NCBI RefSeq assembly: GCF_000013765.1
Contig: NC_007954.1
Location: 124,001 to 188,000, forward strand
Source of the DNA: Shewanella denitrificans OS217
GTDB taxonomy: Bacteria; Pseudomonadota; Gammaproteobacteria; Enterobacterales; Shewanellaceae
Length of the DNA stretch: 64,000 nucleotides
Reading direction: 5' to 3'
The notes beneath the pieces were generated by a model, which made no database searches, was not told the DNA's origin, and worked only from the letters and a program-made list of their open reading frames with translations. The position numbers and the translations under genes were made by a program. Every line of letters begins with the position of its first letter. Position 1 is the first letter of the stretch. This document shows, piece after piece, positions 9,422-18,524 of the stretch.

Positions 9422-10966
9422 ATGACTGATCAATTGGCACAAGTGTCCAACGACTTAACCTTAGAGCTTGAAGATGCCGATGAGGTGTTTCACTCCAATA
9501 GCAAGGAGCGCTTGCCGTTTGCATTTTCTCAGCGTTTTCAATTGGTACTGGCTAAGGAACTGGGGGTGTTAAGTCTGTTTTATACTGACAATACTCCGCT
9601 CAATGCCATGCTAGAAGTACGCCGCTATACCGCCGCCGAGCTGCCTTTGATTAAGCTTGAGGTGAATAAGTTTGAGTCTAAACTCACTCAAGCTTATCAG
9701 GCGAATTCCTCCGAAGCACAGCAGCTGATGGAAGACATAGGCAACGAGATGGATTTATTCACCCTTGCCGAAGAAATGCCTCAGACCGAAGATTTATTAG
9801 AAGGGGACGATGATGCGCCTATCATCAAGCTGATTAATGCCTTGTTATCTGAAGCCATCAAAGAAGAAGCCTCAGATATCCATATCGAGACCTATGAAAA
9901 GCAATTAATCGTGCGTTTTCGCATTGATGGTGTGCTCAAAGAAGTGCTCAAGCCTAATCGCAAACTGTCCTCCTTACTGGTATCGCGCATTAAGGTCATG
10001 GCCCGCCTGGATATCGCCGAAAAACGTGTGCCCCAAGATGGACGTATCTCGCTGCGCATCGCGGGTCGTGCAGTGGATGTGCGGGTATCGACCATGCCAT
10101 CGAGTCATGGCGAGCGGGTGGTGCTGCGTTTACTGGATAAAAACACCGGTAATTTAGATCTTAAACAGTTAGGCATGACGCAAGGCATACGTGAGAAATT
10201 TGATGCGCTTATCCGCAGACCTCACGGCATTATCTTGGTCACAGGCCCCACAGGCTCGGGTAAGAGTACTACCTTGTATGCCGGCCTTACCGAAATTAAC
10301 TCTAAAGATACCAACATATTAACCGTTGAAGACCCCATCGAGTATGAACTTCATGGGGTCGGCCAGACGCAAGTAAATATCAAGGCTGATATGACCTTCG
10401 CCCGTGGTCTGCGTGCGATTCTACGTCAAGATCCCGATGTGGTCATGATAGGTGAAATTCGTGACTTAGAAACCGCCCAAATTGCGGTGCAAGCCTCATT
10501 AACCGGTCACTTAGTGATATCAACCCTGCATACCAATACTGCCTCTGGTGCCATTACCCGTCTGCAAGACATGGGGGTCGAGCCTTTCTTGGTGTCTTCG
10601 AGTCTCTTAGGGGTGTTAGCCCAGCGCTTGATCAGAACCTTGTGCCCAAGTTGTAAGGTAGAGCATGAGCCCGATATGCGAGAGCGTGAGCTGTTAGGGA
10701 TTAGTGACAGTGACCCAAGGCATATATACCGTGCCAATGGCTGTAAGGCTTGTGGTAATAACGGTTACCGTGGCCGTACGGGTATTCATGAATTACTGAC
10801 AGTGGATGACAGCGTGCGTGAACTTATCCATGGGGGTAAGGGCGAGCTTGCTATCGAGCGTTATATTCGTCAAAGCGTGCCTAGCATACGTCACGATGGC
10901 ATGAGCAAGGTGCTCGCCGGGGTGACCACACTTGAAGAAGTGCTACGTGTGACCCGCGAGGAGTAA
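9422..10966 (+). CDS. gspE: Type II secretion ATPase GspE
   Basis: GspE is the cytoplasmic ATPase that drives pseudopilus assembly. The 514-residue protein shows the Walker A motif 'GPTGSGKSTTLYAGL', an Asp box, Walker B 'DPDVVMIGEIRD', a His box ('STLHTNTASGAI'), and a zinc tetracysteine region with 'CPSC' and 'CKACGNNGYRGR'. The N-terminal region to about residue 100 is the GspL-binding N1 domain. A start at 9407 is possible, but ATG 9422 has GAGG just upstream and so is preferred; it lies 7 bases after the gspD stop. Confidence 0.96.
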   Translation: MTDQLAQVSNDLTLELEDADEVFHSNSKERLPFAFSQRFQLVLAKELGVLSLFYTDNTPLNAMLEVRRYTAAELPLIKLEVNKFESKLTQAYQANSSEAQQLMEDIGNEMDLFTLAEEMPQTEDLLEGDDDAPIIKLINALLSEAIKEEASDIHIETYEKQLIVRFRIDGVLKEVLKPNRKLSSLLVSRIKVMARLDIAEKRVPQDGRISLRIAGRAVDVRVSTMPSSHGERVVLRLLDKNTGNLDLKQLGMTQGIREKFDALIRRPHGIILVTGPTGSGKSTTLYAGLTEINSKDTNILTVEDPIEYELHGVGQTQVNIKADMTFARGLRAILRQDPDVVMIGEIRDLETAQIAVQASLTGHLVISTLHTNTASGAITRLQDMGVEPFLVSSSLLGVLAQRLIRTLCPSCKVEHEPDMRERELLGISDSDPRHIYRANGCKACGNNGYRGRTGIHELLTVDDSVRELIHGGKGELAIERYIRQSVPSIRHDGMSKVLAGVTTLEEVLRVTREE

Positions 10967-10968
10967 AC

Positions 10969-12192
10969 ATGGCAGCCTTCGAATATAAAGCCTTAGATAA
11001 ACAGGGCAAGCAGCAAAAAGGCGTTATCGAAGCCGATACCGCCAGACACGCTCGCAGCCAGCTTAGGGATCAGCAGTTAATGCCCCTAGAGCTTAGCCAA
11101 GTCAATGAAAAAGAGTCTAAGGCCGGAGGTCAAGGCTTTAGCCTATTTAAGCGCGGCATTCCCGTGGCCGACTTAGCCTTGATCACTCGCCAAATTGCCA
11201 CCTTAGTGGCGGCCGGTTTACCTATTGAAGAGGCCTTAAAAGCCGTGGGTCAGCAATCTGAGAAAGACCGTCTCGGCAGCATGATCATGGCGGTGCGCTC
11301 ACGGGTGGTAGAAGGTTATAGCTTAGCCGATTCCTTGGCCGAGTTTCCGCATATTTTCGACGATCTTTACCGCGCGATGGTGGCCTCCGGTGAGAAGTCG
11401 GGCCATCTCGAAGTGGTGCTTAATCGTCTTGCCGATTACACAGAAAGACGCCAACAGCTTAAATCTAAACTCACCCAAGCCATGATTTATCCTGTGGTAT
11501 TAACTCTGGTCGCCATAGGTGTGATTGGGGTACTTTTAGCCGCAGTGGTGCCCAAAGTCGTCGGCCAGTTCGAGCACATGGGCCAAGAGTTGCCGGGCAC
11601 CACACAGTTTTTGATTTTGGCATCGGACTTTGTTCAAAGTTATGGTGTCTTAGTCATAGGCCTGATTGTGCTGTTATCAATTGGTTTGCAACGGTTACTC
11701 ACCAAACCCTTATACCGAATGAAATGGGATACCCTGCTGCTAAGCATGCCTGTGATAGGTAAAGTCAGTAAGGGCCTAAATACGGCTCGTTTTGCTCGAA
11801 CGTTAAGTATTCTATCGGCAAGCTCAGTGCCTTTATTGGATGGCATGCGTATCGCTAGCGAAGTCTTGCAAAATGTGAAAGTGCGCGCCGCTGTGGATGA
11901 AGCCACCGCTAGGGTTCGCGAAGGTACTAGCCTCGGGGCTGCACTCACGCAAACCAAACTGTTTCCCGCCATGATGCTCTATATGATCGCCTCAGGTGAG
12001 AAGAGTGGTCAGCTGGAAAACATGCTCGAGCGCGCCGCAGATAACCAAGACAGAGAATTTGAAGCCAACGTCAATATCGCCTTAGGGGTGTTTGAGCCTA
12101 TGCTGGTTGTCAGCATGGCAGCTGTGGTCTTGTTTATTGTCATGGCCATCTTGCAGCCCATATTAGAATTGAACAACTTGATCAGTGGCTAG
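10969..12192 (+). CDS. gspF: Type II secretion platform protein GspF
   Basis: GspF is the polytopic inner-membrane platform protein that works with GspE. The 407-residue protein starts 'AAFEYKALDKQGK', the family's usual N-terminus, and contains two T2SSF domains with the repeated signature 'SGEKSGHLEVVL' and 'SGEKSGQLENML'. Membrane segments are visible at about residues 170-195, 220-240 and near the C-terminus ('MLVVSMAAVVLFIVMAI'). It begins 2 bases after the gspE stop. A gap of 81 bases follows before gspG. Confidence 0.96.
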   Translation: MAAFEYKALDKQGKQQKGVIEADTARHARSQLRDQQLMPLELSQVNEKESKAGGQGFSLFKRGIPVADLALITRQIATLVAAGLPIEEALKAVGQQSEKDRLGSMIMAVRSRVVEGYSLADSLAEFPHIFDDLYRAMVASGEKSGHLEVVLNRLADYTERRQQLKSKLTQAMIYPVVLTLVAIGVIGVLLAAVVPKVVGQFEHMGQELPGTTQFLILASDFVQSYGVLVIGLIVLLSIGLQRLLTKPLYRMKWDTLLLSMPVIGKVSKGLNTARFARTLSILSASSVPLLDGMRIASEVLQNVKVRAAVDEATARVREGTSLGAALTQTKLFPAMMLYMIASGEKSGQLENMLERAADNQDREFEANVNIALGVFEPMLVVSMAAVVLFIVMAILQPILELNNLISG

Positions 12193-12273
12193 TGCGTGTT
12201 TATCTCACTGGCGAGTATGCAAATACATTAACCCTCTTTAGCGTCATCAAATTATTTAACGGAGATAGTCTCA

Positions 12274-12708
12274 ATGAAACAGAATCGCAAACAACAAGGT
12301 TTTACCCTATTAGAAGTCATGGTCGTTATCGTGATTTTAGGTATTTTGGCCTCTATGGTAGTGCCTAACCTTATGGGTAACAAAGACAAGGCTGACCAAC
12401 AAAAAGCCGTGTCAGACATAGTGGCATTAGAGAATGCCTTAGACATGTACAAGTTAGACAACAGCTATTACCCAACTACAGATCAAGGCTTAGATGCCTT
12501 AGTCAATGCGCCAACCTCGTCACCTGAAGCCCGTAATTATCGTGAAGGTGGTTATGTGAAGCGTCTGCCACAGGACCCTTGGGATAATGCCTATTTGCTA
12601 CTTAGCCCAGGCGAGCAAGGTAAGATAGACATTTTCAGTGCAGGACCGGATCGTCAGCCGGGCACAGAAGATGATATTGGCAGCTGGAACCTGCAAGACT
12701 TTCAATAA
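12274..12708 (+). CDS. gspG: Type II secretion major pseudopilin GspG
   Basis: GspG is the main subunit of the periplasmic pseudopilus. The prepilin signal 'KQQGFTLLEVMVVIVIL' has the expected Gly before the cleavage site and Glu at position 5 of the mature protein. The C-terminal half carries the conserved 'DNSYYPTTDQGLDAL' and 'DPWDNAYLLLSPG...FSAGPDRQPGTEDDIG' calcium-binding region. At 144 residues its length is usual. A GGAG lies 10 bases before the ATG. The leader would be cleaved by a prepilin peptidase (GspO/PilD), which is not encoded in this window. Confidence 0.97.
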   Translation: MKQNRKQQGFTLLEVMVVIVILGILASMVVPNLMGNKDKADQQKAVSDIVALENALDMYKLDNSYYPTTDQGLDALVNAPTSSPEARNYREGGYVKRLPQDPWDNAYLLLSPGEQGKIDIFSAGPDRQPGTEDDIGSWNLQDFQ

Positions 12709-12731
12709 AGCATGACACTGAGTTGAATACT

Positions 12732-13319
12732 ATGCAGCACTCCCGCCAACGGGGCTTTACCTTGCTCGAGGTGTTACTCGTGGCCTTGCTTATGGGGCTT
12801 ACTGCGGCTGCGGTAACCATGACCATGGGTGACGCTGGCCCAGAGAAGGAACTCAAACGTGCGGCGCAGCAATTTATTGCCGCCACTGAGGTGGTGTTAG
12901 ATGAAACTGTCCTCAGCGGTCAGTTTGTCGGCATAGTGGTGGAAGAGAACAGCTACGAGTTTGTTTATTATAAAGAAGAAAAATGGCTACCCATAGAAGA
13001 TGACAGACTGCTGGCCTTGCGTCAGTTGCCTGAGTTTGTCACGCTAGATCTCACCATAGATGGTTTGCCGTTAGTGCAAGAAGATGAGCTAGAGGATGAA
13101 TCTTGGTTCGATGAGCCCTTTATAGAAGCCGAAACCGAGTTAACTAAGACACAGAGACAACGCCCCGATCCGCAAATTTTATTGTTCCCCAGTGGCGAAA
13201 TTACCGCCTTCGAGTTAAGAGTCAGTGCTAAGAACGACAAGCTCGAAGTCGTAGATGTGTTTATCAGTGGCGATGCCATGGGACGTTTACATTTGGGGCG
13301 CGCCGATGAAACGTACTAA
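12732..13319 (+). CDS. gspH: Type II secretion minor pseudopilin GspH
   Basis: This minor pseudopilin has the prepilin leader 'MQHSRQRGFTLLEVLLVALL' with the Gly-Phe cleavage site and Glu5. The body of about 190 residues contains the GspH-type 'GFTLLE' helix and a strand-rich C-terminal part ending 'GRADETY'. The ATG at 12732 gives a short basic leader typical of the class; a TTG at 12723 is the only longer alternative. It lies 23 bases after gspG, and its last 14 bases overlap gspI. Confidence 0.92.
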   Translation: MQHSRQRGFTLLEVLLVALLMGLTAAAVTMTMGDAGPEKELKRAAQQFIAATEVVLDETVLSGQFVGIVVEENSYEFVYYKEEKWLPIEDDRLLALRQLPEFVTLDLTIDGLPLVQEDELEDESWFDEPFIEAETELTKTQRQRPDPQILLFPSGEITAFELRVSAKNDKLEVVDVFISGDAMGRLHLGRADETY

Positions 13320-13671
13320 AGGCATGACCTTATTAGAAGTCATCGTTGCTTTGGCGGTGTTTTCCATCGCCGCTGTGGCCGTGACTAAAAGCTTGGGTGA
13401 ACAGATGGCTAATATGCCCATCTTGGAAGAGCGCACCTTGGCACAATGGGTTGCCAGTAATCAGATGGTCGAAGCCAGACTCACTAGCGAATTCCCAGAT
13501 ATTGGCCAGAAAGAAGGCCAAGTGGAGCTTGCCGGTAAGCAATGGTATTGGCGCCAGAATGTGGTCAAAACCACAGACGATAAGTTTCGCCAAATTCGCA
13601 TTAGTGTCAGCGATGACGACAGGTATAAACGTATCCAAGCCCAGTTGAGCAGCTATGTACATCAAAAGTAA
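13306..13671 (+). CDS. gspI: Type II secretion minor pseudopilin GspI
   Basis: The 121-residue protein begins 'MKRTKGMTLLEVIVALAVF', a classic prepilin leader with cleavage after Gly and Glu5 in the mature chain. GspI nucleates the pseudopilus tip with GspJ and GspK. The frame stays open back to 13255, but only the ATG at 13306 gives a correct leader; it overlaps gspH by 14 bases. Its 3' end overlaps gspJ by 17 bases. Both overlaps suggest tight translational coupling. Confidence 0.94.
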   Translation: MKRTKGMTLLEVIVALAVFSIAAVAVTKSLGEQMANMPILEERTLAQWVASNQMVEARLTSEFPDIGQKEGQVELAGKQWYWRQNVVKTTDDKFRQIRISVSDDDRYKRIQAQLSSYVHQK

Positions 13672-14410
13672 CTTAGGCAGCCGCGGCTTTACCTTATTAG
13701 AAATGCTCATTGCGGTGGCGATTTTTGCCATGCTAGGGGTTGCGGCCAACAGCGTGCTGTCCACTGTAATGCGTAACGATGAAGTCACCGCAGATTTTGC
13801 TAAGCGACTTAAATCCTTGCAACAAGGTTTTGGCGCCATAGAGCGGGACTTGGGACAGATTGTGGCCCGCACACCAAGGCTACTGGATGGGAGTCGTGCC
13901 ACCGCAGTGTTTCAATATGGCAGCGATATTTTAGATTCTGAATCAGAGTCGTTAGTTTTTTACCGCCTAGGTTGGCTTAATCCCGCCGGCATCTTGCCAC
14001 GGGGCACGCTGCAGTCTGTGGCTTATGTGGTGCAAGAAGGGCGCTTGGAGCGCTGGTATCATCCTTATCCAGAGCCTGACAGTGGCGCCGAGCCACTAAA
14101 AAGCGTGATTATCGATAATGTCTTGTCGGTGGAATACGCGTTTTTCAGCAGCGACAAATGGCAGAAACAAGTGGCGAACACCCAACTGCCAGAAGGTATC
14201 GCCATTAAGGTGGAAGTGGAGGGTCTAGGCTTTATCGAACGTAAGTTTTTATTGCCTAAGGGCGCAGCAGTTGTAGACAGTGCTTCGGGTTCGCCAAATG
14301 ATCCGAACGACCCTAAAAATCCAGATAACGGACAAGACATTAAGCCGGGCGATGGAGATGGTCGAGACAAACGCGATGATGGTGATGAAGATCAAAGGAA
14401 GCGTGATTAA
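13655..14410 (+). CDS. gspJ: Type II secretion minor pseudopilin GspJ
   Basis: The 251-residue protein has the leader 'GSRGFTLLEMLIAVAIF', followed by a GspJ-type body with 'LQQGFGAIERDLGQIVART'. The last 40 or so residues form an unusual low-complexity acidic and proline-containing tail (N, D, P, G, K rich), a feature variable between species. The ATG at 13655 lies inside gspI. The stop codon at 14408-14410 shares one base with the gspK start. Confidence 0.94.
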   Translation: MYIKSNLGSRGFTLLEMLIAVAIFAMLGVAANSVLSTVMRNDEVTADFAKRLKSLQQGFGAIERDLGQIVARTPRLLDGSRATAVFQYGSDILDSESESLVFYRLGWLNPAGILPRGTLQSVAYVVQEGRLERWYHPYPEPDSGAEPLKSVIIDNVLSVEYAFFSSDKWQKQVANTQLPEGIAIKVEVEGLGFIERKFLLPKGAAVVDSASGSPNDPNDPKNPDNGQDIKPGDGDGRDKRDDGDEDQRKRD

Positions 14411-15498
14411 TGGGCCCGAGTAAGCAGCGCGGCGTCGCGTTAATCACTGTGATATTGATAGTGGCCATGGTGGTTATCATAGCCACTAACATCAGTGCTC
14501 GTAACCAGCTGTCCATGCGCCGCACTATGAACTTAACCCAATATGATCAAGCCTATTGGTATGCCTTATCGGCAGAAGAGCTAACCAAAAAAGTATTAAA
14601 GCAAGATTTAGACGACAGCAAAGGCATAGTCCATAGGCAACAGTTTTGGGCCTTGGCCGATGTGGTGTTCCCTGCCGAATACGGTGAAATTGTCGGCCAG
14701 GTGAGTGATATGCGCGCCTGCTTTAATCTTAATGCCTTGGCGGCGGTATCAAAAAGTAATGACAATGGTCAGCCAAAGTTACCCTTAGCGGCTAAGCAAT
14801 TTAAAGCCCTGCTAGTGGGGTTGGGCATGGATGATTTTGCCGCCGAGCGCTTGACTCACACCCTAAAGGATTATGTGGATGCCGACAGCATCAATAGCCC
14901 CTATGGCGCCGAAGATGCGGAGTACGAGTCACGAAATGTGCCTTATCGTGCCGCTAATACCTTGATGAATCATAAAAGTGAGCTCAGGGCAGTATTAGGT
15001 TTTACCAAAGAAGTGTACCGGCATTTAGGGCCATTAGTGTGCGCCATCCCAGGTAACGACAGGCAATTATTGAATGTAAATACCTTAGAAATTGAACAGG
15101 CACCTTTGTTAATGGCCATGTTTGATAACCAAATATCCTTAGGCGAAGCCGAGAATATCATAGGCCAAGTGCCTGCCAGTGGTTATGAGAAGATAGATGA
15201 GTTTTGGCAAAACTCATCTATTGTGGGCTTGAAGGTGGATGCCGATGCAAAATCGAGCTTTGTTATCGACAGTGACTATTTCTTGCTAAAAGCGGGTGCT
15301 AAGGTGAACGAAGCCATTTTTAGAATGGAGTCTGTGCTGAAAAAAGGCTCTGGTAATTCCATGGACGTGTTAACACGTCAGTATGGCAATCAAGATTTTT
15401 ATGCCAGCCCAAATGCCAGTAGCAGTACAAATAGTAGCAGCGAGCGCAGCACCAATAATAACTCGAATAACACAAATGAAAACAATAACAAGCGCTAG
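14410..15498 (+). CDS. gspK: Type II secretion minor pseudopilin GspK
   Basis: GspK caps the pseudopilus tip. The 362-residue protein begins 'GPSKQRGVALITVILIVAMV'; GspK proteins lack the usual Glu5, and here position 5 of the mature chain is Ile. The central region contains 'DMRACFNLNALA' and 'DYVDADS...YGAEDAEY', conserved in the family. The final 30 residues are a Ser/Asn-rich low-complexity tail, probably disordered. It is coupled to gspJ by a one-base overlap and followed by gspL after 45 bases. Confidence 0.94.
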   Translation: MGPSKQRGVALITVILIVAMVVIIATNISARNQLSMRRTMNLTQYDQAYWYALSAEELTKKVLKQDLDDSKGIVHRQQFWALADVVFPAEYGEIVGQVSDMRACFNLNALAAVSKSNDNGQPKLPLAAKQFKALLVGLGMDDFAAERLTHTLKDYVDADSINSPYGAEDAEYESRNVPYRAANTLMNHKSELRAVLGFTKEVYRHLGPLVCAIPGNDRQLLNVNTLEIEQAPLLMAMFDNQISLGEAENIIGQVPASGYEKIDEFWQNSSIVGLKVDADAKSSFVIDSDYFLLKAGAKVNEAIFRMESVLKKGSGNSMDVLTRQYGNQDFYASPNASSSTNSSSERSTNNNSNNTNENNNKR

Positions 15499-15543
15499 GC
15501 AGACTCTGTCGCCTCACTCTAAACCGCTTGCTGGAGAATAACA

Positions 15544-16746
15544 GTGTCAGAACGCTTATTTATTCGATTAGGATCCCATCAGGAGCAAGCTTGCTCTTGG
15601 TTGGTGTGGTCGGAACAAGAACAAGAGATTATCGCCTCAGGTGAGTTGAGTGATGCGGCCAGTTTAGCGAGCCTCAAAGACAGAGTCGGCAATCGGCCTG
15701 TGGATATCTTAGTGCCGACGTCCAGCATGATGTTAACCGACATCAATCTGCCAGAAAAAGGCCAGCGTCAAGCCTTAAGGGCACTGCCTTTCCTGATGGA
15801 AGAATCCTTAGCCACAAGTATCGAAGATATGCATTTTGTGGTGGGTCCTCGCACTGGTGAAAAGCTCAGTGTAATAGCCGTGGCCCATCAGCAGATGCAA
15901 GACTGGCTAACCTGGCTTAGCGACGCTGGCCTTAAAGCCAAGCGTCTAGTGCCCGATTGCTTGGCGCTTCCCTTAGATGAGTGCCAATGGGCCGCCATAC
16001 GTTGTGGTGATGAGTTGGTGATTCGCACAGGTCAAGGCACTGGGGTGAGCTTGCCAGAGGCTTGGCAATCTTTTGCCTTGCCTAAGTTAATGGCATCGAC
16101 CCCGACGGGGGATGAAAGCATTAATGTCGCCAGCTACAGTCAAGAACTTGCGTTTGCCAGTGCCAATATAGAGCACAAGCCCTTAGAGCTGCCCATGCTA
16201 GTGTTTGCTAAGGGCATACTCAATGCACCGGTTAACTTACTCAGTGGTGTCTATAAGCCGAAGCGTGAATACAGTAAGCAGCTGTTATTGTGGAAAAATA
16301 GCGCCATTATTTGTGTGCTTGCCATAGTGCTTGCCTTAGTGAATAAAGGCTTAGATATTCGCCAGCTCAATCAAGCCACCATGGAGCTGAACCAACAGAG
16401 CGAGAGTATCTTTAAGAGCGTCAGCCCCAGCACCCAAAGAGTGGTTAACATACACTCGCAAATGGGCGCCATGCTAAAAAGCATGCAGGGCCAGGGCGGC
16501 GGCGTGGCATTTTTTGAAATGCTCAGCGGCCTGCAGACGGCCTTTAAACAGATCCCCGATCTGAAACCCAATAGCTTAAGGTTTGATGCTAATCGCAATG
16601 AGATAAGAATGCAGATCACAGCTAACTCCTACGGCCAAATCGAGCAGTTTAAAGACCTGGTCAGTAAAGATTTTGAAATAGACACAGGTGCCATGAATAG
16701 CAACGAAGACAAGGTGACGAGCACTGTGACTGTGAGGAGCAAATAA
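15544..16746 (+). CDS. gspL: Type II secretion inner-membrane protein GspL
   Basis: GspL anchors the GspE ATPase to the membrane. The 400-residue protein has an actin-like cytoplasmic domain (residues 1 to about 240, with 'RALPFLMEESLA' and the 'VPDCLALP' motif), one membrane segment at about 252-266 ('SAIICVLAIVLALV'), and a ferredoxin-like periplasmic domain. Translation starts at a GTG at 15544 preceded by GGAG at a 7-base distance. GspM begins one base after its stop. Confidence 0.95.
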   Translation: MSERLFIRLGSHQEQACSWLVWSEQEQEIIASGELSDAASLASLKDRVGNRPVDILVPTSSMMLTDINLPEKGQRQALRALPFLMEESLATSIEDMHFVVGPRTGEKLSVIAVAHQQMQDWLTWLSDAGLKAKRLVPDCLALPLDECQWAAIRCGDELVIRTGQGTGVSLPEAWQSFALPKLMASTPTGDESINVASYSQELAFASANIEHKPLELPMLVFAKGILNAPVNLLSGVYKPKREYSKQLLLWKNSAIICVLAIVLALVNKGLDIRQLNQATMELNQQSESIFKSVSPSTQRVVNIHSQMGAMLKSMQGQGGGVAFFEMLSGLQTAFKQIPDLKPNSLRFDANRNEIRMQITANSYGQIEQFKDLVSKDFEIDTGAMNSNEDKVTSTVTVRSK

Positions 16747-16747
16747 C

Positions 16748-17224
16748 ATGGAAAATTTGCGTATTTGGTGGCAGGGCTTGGCCCAGCGTGAACAACAATT
16801 GGTCAGCGTGGCGGGCGTGTGTTTGGTGATAGGCCTGCTCTATTGGGGCATTTGGAGCCCCATCAGCCAGGCTCAGCAAGATGCAGAGCGTAACCATAAT
16901 GCTGCGGTGAAAACACTGAACTATGTTAAGCAATCCGCCAATAAATTAGTTGGTCTGCAGCAAGCGGGGGCGACCGCCAAGGTGAGCGGTAGCTTAAGCG
17001 CCGTGGTCAATCAATCGGCCAGCCAGTTTGGCTTGGTCATTACTCGCATGCAGCCCCAGGGCGATAAGGTCCAGTTGTGGATGGATGATGTGCCCTTCGA
17101 GGCACTGTTAAGCTATTTACATTTTTTGGTACAAGATAAAGGCCTTACCTTGGATAGCCTAGATTTGGCAGAATCCGATGCCCAAGGCATAGTCAAAGTT
17201 AGACGCATTCAGTTGTCTCAATAA
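16748..17224 (+). CDS. gspM: Type II secretion inner-membrane protein GspM
   Basis: GspM pairs with GspL in the inner-membrane platform. The 158-residue protein has a short cytoplasmic segment with 'WWQGLAQREQQLVSVAG', one membrane helix ('VCLVIGLLYWGIWSPI', about residues 22-40), and a compact periplasmic domain ending 'IVKVRRIQLSQ'. The length and position after gspL are standard. Confidence 0.94.
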   Translation: MENLRIWWQGLAQREQQLVSVAGVCLVIGLLYWGIWSPISQAQQDAERNHNAAVKTLNYVKQSANKLVGLQQAGATAKVSGSLSAVVNQSASQFGLVITRMQPQGDKVQLWMDDVPFEALLSYLHFLVQDKGLTLDSLDLAESDAQGIVKVRRIQLSQ

Positions 17225-17235
17225 GTAGGTAAATC

Positions 17236-17997
17236 GTGAGTTTGAGTAAAAAAATTATCTTAGCTGTCTTACTGTACTTAGTGTTTTTATTGGCCTATAT
17301 GCCGGTAAAGTGGCTAGCCAGCATCTTACCTATGCCAGCCAATATCAGCCTAGCTGGAGTGAGCGGCACCCTGTGGGAAGGTCAAGCCGATTTGGTGCAG
17401 TTTGGCCCAAGACAACTTGAGCAAGTGAACTGGAGCCTAAACCCTTGGGCGTTACTGCTGGGGCAAGCCAATGTCGACATTAACATAGGTAATCGCGCCA
17501 CTGCAGTGAGTGCCAAAGCCGACATTAGCTGGTCTTTATCGGGTATTAAGGTGCAAGGCTTGCGTTTCGATGCCCCCGACAGCTTCTTGATTGCCGGGGC
17601 TAAATTACCTTTTGCCACCCAAGTGCAGGGCGAGATAAGCCTGATGGTGCCTGACTTTGTTCAAGGCAAACCTTTGTGTGAGCAGTTATCGGGTAAATTA
17701 TTTTTAAATCATACCGATATGCGCAATCAGTTTGGTGAATACCCGCTGGGGAATATGGCGCTCACCCTGAGCTGTCAAGGCGGGGAAGTGGCCATCAGCA
17801 TGTTAGAGGCAGACAACAAGCTTGGGATCAGCGGTATCATCTTGCTTGGCAGCGACAACAGCATCAAGGTCACGGCTAAAGTCAAAGCCACCGACGGCCA
17901 GCCCCAAGATATGCGCAATTCTCTGGCCTATCTAGGTAAACCCGACAGTCAAGGTTACTACCCAGTTAACTACCAAGGCCGCATACCTGGCTTGTAA
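17236..17997 (+). CDS. gspN: Type II secretion protein GspN
   Basis: GspN is an accessory inner-membrane/periplasmic protein of some type II systems. The 253-residue product has one N-terminal membrane anchor ('IILAVLLYLVFLLAYMPV') and a periplasmic part with 'LAGVSGTLWEGQADLV' and 'VNWSLNPWALLLG', typical of this family. Translation uses GTG at 17236, 11 bases after the gspM stop. It is the last gene of the operon; a strong terminator follows 84 bases later. The gene for the prepilin peptidase is not here. Confidence 0.93.
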   Translation: MSLSKKIILAVLLYLVFLLAYMPVKWLASILPMPANISLAGVSGTLWEGQADLVQFGPRQLEQVNWSLNPWALLLGQANVDINIGNRATAVSAKADISWSLSGIKVQGLRFDAPDSFLIAGAKLPFATQVQGEISLMVPDFVQGKPLCEQLSGKLFLNHTDMRNQFGEYPLGNMALTLSCQGGEVAISMLEADNKLGISGIILLGSDNSIKVTAKVKATDGQPQDMRNSLAYLGKPDSQGYYPVNYQGRIPGL

Positions 17998-18035
17998 CTG
18001 AGGCAGTTCTTCAACCTGAGTAACTCGTTATGAAT

Positions 18036-18114
18036 TATACCGCCCAATATTGGGTCGTTACACTCTGAACCGCCTTCATCCAGCCCTGTGCCTAATCGGT
18101 CAGGGCTTTTTATT
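18036..18114. repeat. Left copy of 79-bp direct repeat (gspN terminator region)
   Basis: This stretch recurs at 29634-29712 with a single mismatch; 18042-18114 and 29640-29712 are identical. The repeat includes the whole terminator stem-loop of gspN. The two copies bracket the first RHS module and the first two small secreted-protein genes, so one copy probably arose by duplication or recombination when the module was inserted. Confidence 0.92.
18082..18113 (+). terminator. Rho-independent terminator of the gsp operon
   Basis: The stem AGCCCTG (18082-18088) pairs with CAGGGCT (18101-18107) and is followed by a T-rich run. It lies 84 bases after the gspN stop and would end the gspC-N transcript. 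Confidence 0.88.
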
Positions 18115-18524
18115 TAATATAGATTCAAAATTAGTGTAATAACGTGAATTCATTTATACATAAAGCTTAGGCTAATATTAAACAATAACTATTTTTACCT
18201 CTTTGATAACCATGTTGTTAATCATCAGTCTTAAGTAGGATAAATCTGCTTAATGTAAAAGAAATTTATGTTTCTTAAGTGCTTGATTTGTAATGTGTTG
18301 GCGTGTGTGCTACGTTGAGTTGGCTATAATAAAGTACCCATAAATAAAAATTGATGTTCATATAAGTTTGGCCCAAGTAAGGTGATTTTCAAAGAAATAA
18401 CTTATAAGAATAGACTAATGAATAGAGATATTAAGATTAAATTCGTGTGTTTGAATAAGCTTGTAGTTTTTTATAAAAAACGATTACTGTAAAATAATAT
18501 TGATAATATTTGTAAGGTATTGAG
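18115..18524. other. AT-rich intergenic region before the RHS locus
   Basis: About 410 bases with no convincing gene. The sequence is strongly AT-rich compared with the gsp operon. A TATAAT at 18325-18330 could be a -10 element but lacks a well-spaced -35. An AAGG at 18514-18517, 7 bases before ATG 18525, is the ribosome binding site of the next gene. Confidence 0.6.

Noticed and set aside
9189..9524. Reverse-strand frame across the gspD/gspE junction
   Set aside because: It overlaps two well-supported genes, with no family motif or start signal.
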